From Rhinopithecimicrobium faecis (lineage in GTDB: Bacteria; Bacteroidota; Bacteroidia; Sphingobacteriales; Sphingobacteriaceae): a stretch of 64,000 nucleotides of DNA. Both the position numbers and the translations under genes were made by a program. This document shows positions 59,834 to 64,000 of this stretch, piece after piece. Position 1 is the first letter of the stretch; the number at the start of each line of letters is the position of its first letter. The notes under the pieces are model-generated. The model searched no databases and was not told the DNA's origin. It worked only from the letters and a program-made list of their open reading frames with translations. Location of the stretch: positions 62,001-126,000 of the forward strand of contig JAGKSB010000009.1 of the NCBI GenBank assembly GCA_017942165.1. The letters are read 5' to 3'.

Positions 59834-62230
59834 CTAGCGATGGAGCCAAACAATACGCGGATCATTTTCCGCGATAGCCTTCCCTAAGACATATATCTTA
59901 GGGAATTTACGCTTATCTTTCAAGGTTATGGTACATGTTAGGAGCTTACCATTCTCCCAGCTAATATCCACCTGATGCATCCCACGGCTGACTATCCCCT
60001 TACATGCTCCGGTAGGCCATTCGGAGGGTAAAGCCGGCAGAATATGTAATATATCATCCTCATATTGTACTAGCATATTACTGAAAACAGCTGCCGTAGC
60101 CATGGTTGCATCGACCTGAAAATTTCCGGACTGCTCACTACATAGATTTGGGTAGCCACTTTCAGCAATCATGGTATTGAAAATATCCATGGCTACATCA
60201 GCTTCCATTAATTTTGTCCATAGCGCCGATCGCCATATCATCGACCAATTTCCCCCTGCATGAGGCCAACGGCTCCCCTTCTTGCCGTATCCTCTCAGCT
60301 GTAAGGATTTTTTTATGGCCTGCGCTATTGCTGGGGTTTTGCTCATCGAATATAAGTCCCCCGGAAACAACCCATATAGGTGTGCTATATGGCGGTGATG
60401 ATTCCTTGGGTTATCGACATCTATTACCCATTCTTGTAGTTGCCCATAGCGACCAATCTGCACTGGGTACATTTTATCTAGTGCATCAGCAAGCCGCTTA
60501 TCGAAGATGCTATCCGCAAAGTCTAATTCATGCAGGGCCTTTTGCACATCAACGAATAAATTCTTAATCATAATAATATCCTGGAAAGAAGGTACCGTAA
60601 GTAATTGCTCACCACTTTCTCCATTTTTTGTGGTCAATGCCAGTGGTCTATTTTCCTGATCAAACTCCACACCATGCTCAGCAGATACCGAAGGAGCCAT
60701 CAGCAGATAGCCCTGATAATCCATTAAGTTATTAAGATAAAAAAGGGCTGCATCCTTCATAATGGGAAGAATTTCCTTCAAATATTTTTTGTCTTGAGTA
60801 TAGAGATAGTGATCCCATAGCTGCTTACAATGCCATGCCGACCCACTTGGGTAAAGGCCCCATAAAATATCCTGACCTGGCGCCGTATATCCCCAGATAT
60901 TGCCCACACTATGGCTTACCCATCCTTCCGTACCATAGTACTCCGCAGCGGTTTTCTTCCCCGACAGGTAGATATCCTTGATCCAATTAATGTAGGCGAT
61001 GTTAGCTTCAGGGATATCTGTTGGTCCCGTAGACCAGTACATCTCCTGCAGATTGATATTACTCTGATAGTTTCCATTCCAAGGGGCCTTTTCAAAATTA
61101 TTCCAGGTGCCTTGTAGATTGGAAGGTAGCGTCTTTTCCCTGGAAGCAGAGATAATGAGGTATCTACTAAAATTAAAAAATAGGGCTTTTAAGGAGGAGT
61201 CGTCAATATTGCCCATCTTCAGGCTACGTATACGTTGGTCTGTCGCTAGAGTATCGTACTGTGGATCGCCGGCTAACGTTAGCGATGCCCGATTATAGAT
61301 ACGCTGGTAGTCGTCAATATGAACTTTCTGAGTGCTTTGGAAGTCTCTTTTCTTCAGCTTTGCGATGGTTGCTGCTGTGCCCTTTTCGGGATCATTACCC
61401 TTATAGGTCGGGTAATTCTGTTGGTATTCCGTCTCCACGGTATAGTAGAGGGTCACCTGATCAGCCTGATCGATAGATAACGATTGATTATTAAAAGTCG
61501 TCGTTCCCCCCTTGGCTTGCACCCATATACGGATACAATATTGCAAGCCGCTACCTTCAATCGTTCCTTTAAGCGTCCATACATCATCCTGAAAGGTCGA
61601 AGAGCTCGCTTGATAAACGAGGGGATGTGATACATCAAGGGTAATAGATTTGAGGGCATCAGCCTGCAAGTTTACGGCTAACACTTTATCAGGATAACTA
61701 CAAAAATATGCTCTGCTGTAGGCTACACCCTTATGATTATACCTCACCCCTGCTTGTGCAGTCTGCAGATCAAGGTATCTTCGGTAATCCCGTGTGTCAG
61801 CTTTCTTATGCTTAAAATCAAGTAATAATTGGCCAACTTTAGAAAAATATCCGTAGCCCTTAGCATTTCCCACCATATATTTCGCTGACAGTTGATCTGC
61901 CTGCGAAAAATCTCCCGCTTGCAGCAGCTTACGGATATTTCCTATTTGTTGTTTTCCTCCAGGGTTAATACCAAAATTATACCCCTGCTTGCTGTGTGGT
62001 CCACCTGTCCAAAACGTCTTTTCGGCTATCGCTATTTGCTCACATTCCATATCCCCAGAAAGGGAGGCCCCGAAGTAGCCATTACCAATGTGTAAGGCCT
62101 CCTTGGACCAACTCTCCGAAGGCTTCTCAAACCAAAGGTGTTGATCTGCGGTAAATTCTTGCGCTATTAATGGAAAATATAGCAGTATTAAGCTAAGAGA
62201 TAGAACTGTTTTCAGCAGAGACATCTTCAT
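59834..62230 (-). CDS. GH95 family alpha-L-fucosidase/galactosidase (exported)
   Basis: 798 residues with a signal peptide (to about residue 23, YFPLIAQ). N-terminal domain with WSKEALHIGNGYFGASLSGD and IAIAEKTFWTGGPHSK, a central all-alpha barrel with LPSNLQGTWNNFEKAPWNGN, INLQEMYWSTGPTDIPEANI, and VDNPRNHHRHIAHLYGLFPG (about 605-625), and a C-terminal beta domain. GH95 enzymes are inverting and usually remove alpha-1,2-linked L-fucose (some act on L-galactose). It likely works with the GH29 enzyme on the locus 3 glycan. The 42-nt gap to the GH29 gene indicates an operon. Confidence 0.94.
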   Translation of the reverse strand: MKMSLLKTVLSLSLILLYFPLIAQEFTADQHLWFEKPSESWSKEALHIGNGYFGASLSGDMECEQIAIAEKTFWTGGPHSKQGYNFGINPGGKQQIGNIRKLLQAGDFSQADQLSAKYMVGNAKGYGYFSKVGQLLLDFKHKKADTRDYRRYLDLQTAQAGVRYNHKGVAYSRAYFCSYPDKVLAVNLQADALKSITLDVSHPLVYQASSSTFQDDVWTLKGTIEGSGLQYCIRIWVQAKGGTTTFNNQSLSIDQADQVTLYYTVETEYQQNYPTYKGNDPEKGTAATIAKLKKRDFQSTQKVHIDDYQRIYNRASLTLAGDPQYDTLATDQRIRSLKMGNIDDSSLKALFFNFSRYLIISASREKTLPSNLQGTWNNFEKAPWNGNYQSNINLQEMYWSTGPTDIPEANIAYINWIKDIYLSGKKTAAEYYGTEGWVSHSVGNIWGYTAPGQDILWGLYPSGSAWHCKQLWDHYLYTQDKKYLKEILPIMKDAALFYLNNLMDYQGYLLMAPSVSAEHGVEFDQENRPLALTTKNGESGEQLLTVPSFQDIIMIKNLFVDVQKALHELDFADSIFDKRLADALDKMYPVQIGRYGQLQEWVIDVDNPRNHHRHIAHLYGLFPGDLYSMSKTPAIAQAIKKSLQLRGYGKKGSRWPHAGGNWSMIWRSALWTKLMEADVAMDIFNTMIAESGYPNLCSEQSGNFQVDATMATAAVFSNMLVQYEDDILHILPALPSEWPTGACKGIVSRGMHQVDISWENGKLLTCTITLKDKRKFPKIYVLGKAIAENDPRIVWLHR

Positions 62231-62272
62231 TATTTATAGGTTTTATAAGGTTTGAAGCCTTAAAAATACAAC

Positions 62273-63796
62273 CTATTTATGAGCTTTCCCATCCAATTTT
62301 ACAATATCATCATAATAATAGAGTCCCACCTTATCCACGAAGGGTGCGAGACGTGATTGTGCTATTTTGATACGTATATGTGTTGACGAGGTTTCCGGAA
62401 GCACGACAATACGTTTGTATCCGACCGTTGTACCTTCCTTAATGGTCTGCCAAGCATTATTATTACGGATTTGAACTTCAAACTTTTCCACACGCTGTCC
62501 CCATTGAATAAATTCGCCAAGCTGCAGCACATTAAAGCGCAGAGGACTTTTAGCTTTATATTCGAAGATCAGCTCCTTATCATCACTTTTAGAAGTCCAT
62601 ATTTGTTCTCCACCTTCTTTAAGCTTCTTTCTAACTCCATTTTTCACTAATTTCACTTCCTGCCCTAGCAATAGATTATTATTAAAAATCTTGTCGCGCA
62701 GCCCTTTCCAGCTACTCAGATTTTCAGCATCTACAGCATGAATTAGTCCCTCCGTGGTCGGTGGAATATTTAGTAACAGTACCCCATTTTTTCCTACGGA
62801 GTGAAAATAAATATCTAACAACTTTTCCGGAGACTTCACCTTAGCATCCTCTTGAGCATGGTAAAACCATCCCGGTCGAATAGAAACATCCGTTTCTGCG
62901 GGGTACCATACCAATCCTTTGGCCTTCAAAATATTGGCACGACCTCCAACATCCTTCAGGCTCATATCACCTTTAGGTTGAATATTCATCTGCTGCTGAG
63001 AACCATCAGCAATACTATTTTGATCCAAATTATTGGCTGGCACAACAGACCATTCGGTATCTCTACCATAGCCTGTTTCCGTCCCTACCCATCTAACATC
63101 TGGGCCCATCACAGCAATGACAGCCTCGGGCTGTAGCTTACGTATTACGTCATAATAGGAGGACCAGTTATATTCTTGTTTCTTACCATTGGGGCCTTCG
63201 CCATTGGCACCATCGAACCACACTTCGTCGATCTTTCCATAGTTGCTGAGTACTTCGGTCAACTGATTGCGGAACATTTCGTTGTATGCATCCGACCCAT
63301 AACTCTTGGCATTACGATCCCAAGGAGAAAGATAAACGCCGATCTTCATACCATACTTTTTGCAGGATTGCGCCAGGGATTTAAGCACATCGCCTTGACC
63401 ATTGAGATAGGGCGCATTCTTTACAGAATAGTCCGTCGTATTGGTCGGCCACAGGCAGAAGCCATCATGATGCTTAGCCGTCAAAATCAGCAAGTTGATA
63501 CCAGCCTTTTGTGCGACTTGCACCCACTGATCGGTATCCAATTTTGTGGGATTAAAGAGGGAGGGGCTCTCCTTACCGTCCCCCCACTCTTTGCCCGTAA
63601 AAGTATTGATGCCAAAATGTAAAAATCCCGTAACCTCTAACTTCTGCCAGTTTAACTGCCTTGCTGTAGGCCTCACCGAGGCGGCTTTACGGATAATATC
63701 CCCTTCACTATCGCCCGAATTAATTTGAACATAATTCTGGGCTTGAGCGACATAGGAACAACAAATAATAGAAAATGAAAGAAAGGCTTTCAACAT
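62273..63796 (-). CDS. GH29 family alpha-L-fucosidase (exported)
   Basis: 507 residues with a signal peptide (to about residue 20, CCSYVAQAQ). Catalytic TIM barrel (about 40-370): GFLHFGINTFTGKEWGDGKE, LLILTAKHHDGFCLWPTNTT, GVYLSPWDRN, and the nucleophile strand IDEVWFDGANGEG with Asp195 as the expected nucleophile. A C-terminal F5/8-like beta-sandwich follows (about 400-507). GH29 enzymes are retaining; subgroups hydrolyse alpha-1,3/1,4/1,6-fucose. It complements the GH95 enzyme in the same operon. Confidence 0.95.
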   Translation of the reverse strand: MLKAFLSFSIICCSYVAQAQNYVQINSGDSEGDIIRKAASVRPTARQLNWQKLEVTGFLHFGINTFTGKEWGDGKESPSLFNPTKLDTDQWVQVAQKAGINLLILTAKHHDGFCLWPTNTTDYSVKNAPYLNGQGDVLKSLAQSCKKYGMKIGVYLSPWDRNAKSYGSDAYNEMFRNQLTEVLSNYGKIDEVWFDGANGEGPNGKKQEYNWSSYYDVIRKLQPEAVIAVMGPDVRWVGTETGYGRDTEWSVVPANNLDQNSIADGSQQQMNIQPKGDMSLKDVGGRANILKAKGLVWYPAETDVSIRPGWFYHAQEDAKVKSPEKLLDIYFHSVGKNGVLLLNIPPTTEGLIHAVDAENLSSWKGLRDKIFNNNLLLGQEVKLVKNGVRKKLKEGGEQIWTSKSDDKELIFEYKAKSPLRFNVLQLGEFIQWGQRVEKFEVQIRNNNAWQTIKEGTTVGYKRIVVLPETSSTHIRIKIAQSRLAPFVDKVGLYYYDDIVKLDGKAHK

Positions 63797-63855
63797 AACA
63801 GATAAAATAAGATTTATAAACTAAGATATATTAAATTTTCATAAGCATCAGCTTT

Positions 63856-64000
63856 TTAGCGCCAGATCATCCATTTCTGGTTGTTATTTACATTGGCGTT
63901 TGATTGAACGACCGCAGCACCATCGCTTGAAGAGGCTCCATCAATTTGTAGGCGCATATTGCTGTGTACCGCAGTGATGGTATAATACCCCTGGTCATCA
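63856..64000 (-). CDS. C-terminus of a ricin-type lectin protein (cut by window edge)
   Basis: On the minus strand the frame entering at the right edge encodes about 48 residues ending at the TAA at 63858-63856: GYYTITAVHSNMRLQIDGAS, then a short linker and NNNQKWMIWR. The GxYxI...L.i.g....Q.W pattern is a ricin B-like beta-trefoil repeat (RICIN/CBM13-like), often appended to glycosidases. Gene start and catalytic part, if any, are outside the window. It is on the same strand as the GH29 gene, 60 nt upstream of its start, so probably the same operon. Confidence 0.8.
   Translation of the reverse strand, partial: DDQGYYTITAVHSNMRLQIDGASSSDGAAVVQSNANVNNNQKWMIWR

Noticed and set aside
1..64000. 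Insertion sequences, integrases, tRNA or rRNA genes
   Set aside because: None was found by eye: no transposase motifs, no long terminal inverted repeats, and no cloverleaf sequences recognised. A tRNAscan and ISfinder run would settle this.

Overview
The window looks like a chromosomal segment of a Sphingobacteriaceae bacterium (phylum Bacteroidota, close to Sphingobacterium or Pedobacter). The evidence is four SusC/RagA-type TonB-dependent receptors (one cut by the left edge), three SusD lipoproteins, two ECF-sigma/FecR pairs, -7 promoter boxes of the Bacteroidota type TAnnTTTG, many signal peptidase II lipoproteins, and moderate-to-low GC. No tRNA, rRNA, CRISPR array, transposase or integrase was seen.

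Layout. 1-784 is the N-terminal part of a SusC receptor (minus). 985-4300 holds a NERD/zinc-ribbon protein, a DUF1294 membrane protein and a three-gene PepSY membrane operon. 4600-16650 (minus) is polysaccharide-utilisation-like locus 1: ECF sigma, FecR, SusC (with STN domain), SusD, a TIM-barrel epimerase, a BACON/beta-helix lipoprotein, a DUF218 protein and a phosphodiester glycosidase. It contains no classical glycoside hydrolase. 16903-28092 (plus) carries a small unknown protein plus a patatin-like lipase, a lipoprotein with YgiB-like and YgiC-like (glutathionylspermidine synthase family) partners, a NarL/LuxR-type two-component pair, and a four-gene envelope operon with two related proteins and an SH3 protein. 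28040-31131 contains a zinc-finger/FAD monooxygenase, a small GNAT protein and an LLM flavin oxidoreductase with a long tetranucleotide repeat upstream. 32207-35351 is a copper cassette: HMA-AraC regulator, CopA ATPase and CopZ-like chaperone. A Bor-like lipoprotein follows.

36100-47332 (minus) is locus 2: ECF sigma, FecR, SusC (STN), SusD, NupG-type transporter, Gfo/Idh/MocA oxidoreductase and GMC oxidoreductase. This is a redox-type sugar-handling set, again without a glycoside hydrolase. 47363-51152 (minus) is a two-gene defence-like unit inserted between loci: a NUDIX hydrolase overlapping a 1133-residue protein that joins PLD nuclease, DEAD/DEAH helicase, DUF3427 and a LexA/UmuD-type S24 autoprotease domain with an intact Ala-Gly site and Ser/Lys dyad. 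51298-64000 is locus 3, aimed at fucosylated and probably sulfated glycans: SusC, SusD, sulfatase, an Old Yellow Enzyme-type reductase, a GH95 and a GH29 alpha-L-fucosidase, and the C-terminus of a ricin-type lectin protein cut by the right edge.

How the genes work together. Each SusCD pair imports a ligand across the outer membrane. Loci 1 and 2 are probably switched on by the FecR/ECF sigma relay through the receptor STN domain, while the locus 3 receptor lacks STN and has no such pair in view. The most unusual candidates are the PLD-helicase-DUF3427-S24 fusion with its NUDIX partner, the patatin pair behind a 17-nt palindrome and a triple decamer repeat, and the YgiB/YgiC-like pair. Names rest on motif recognition by eye; no database search was run.
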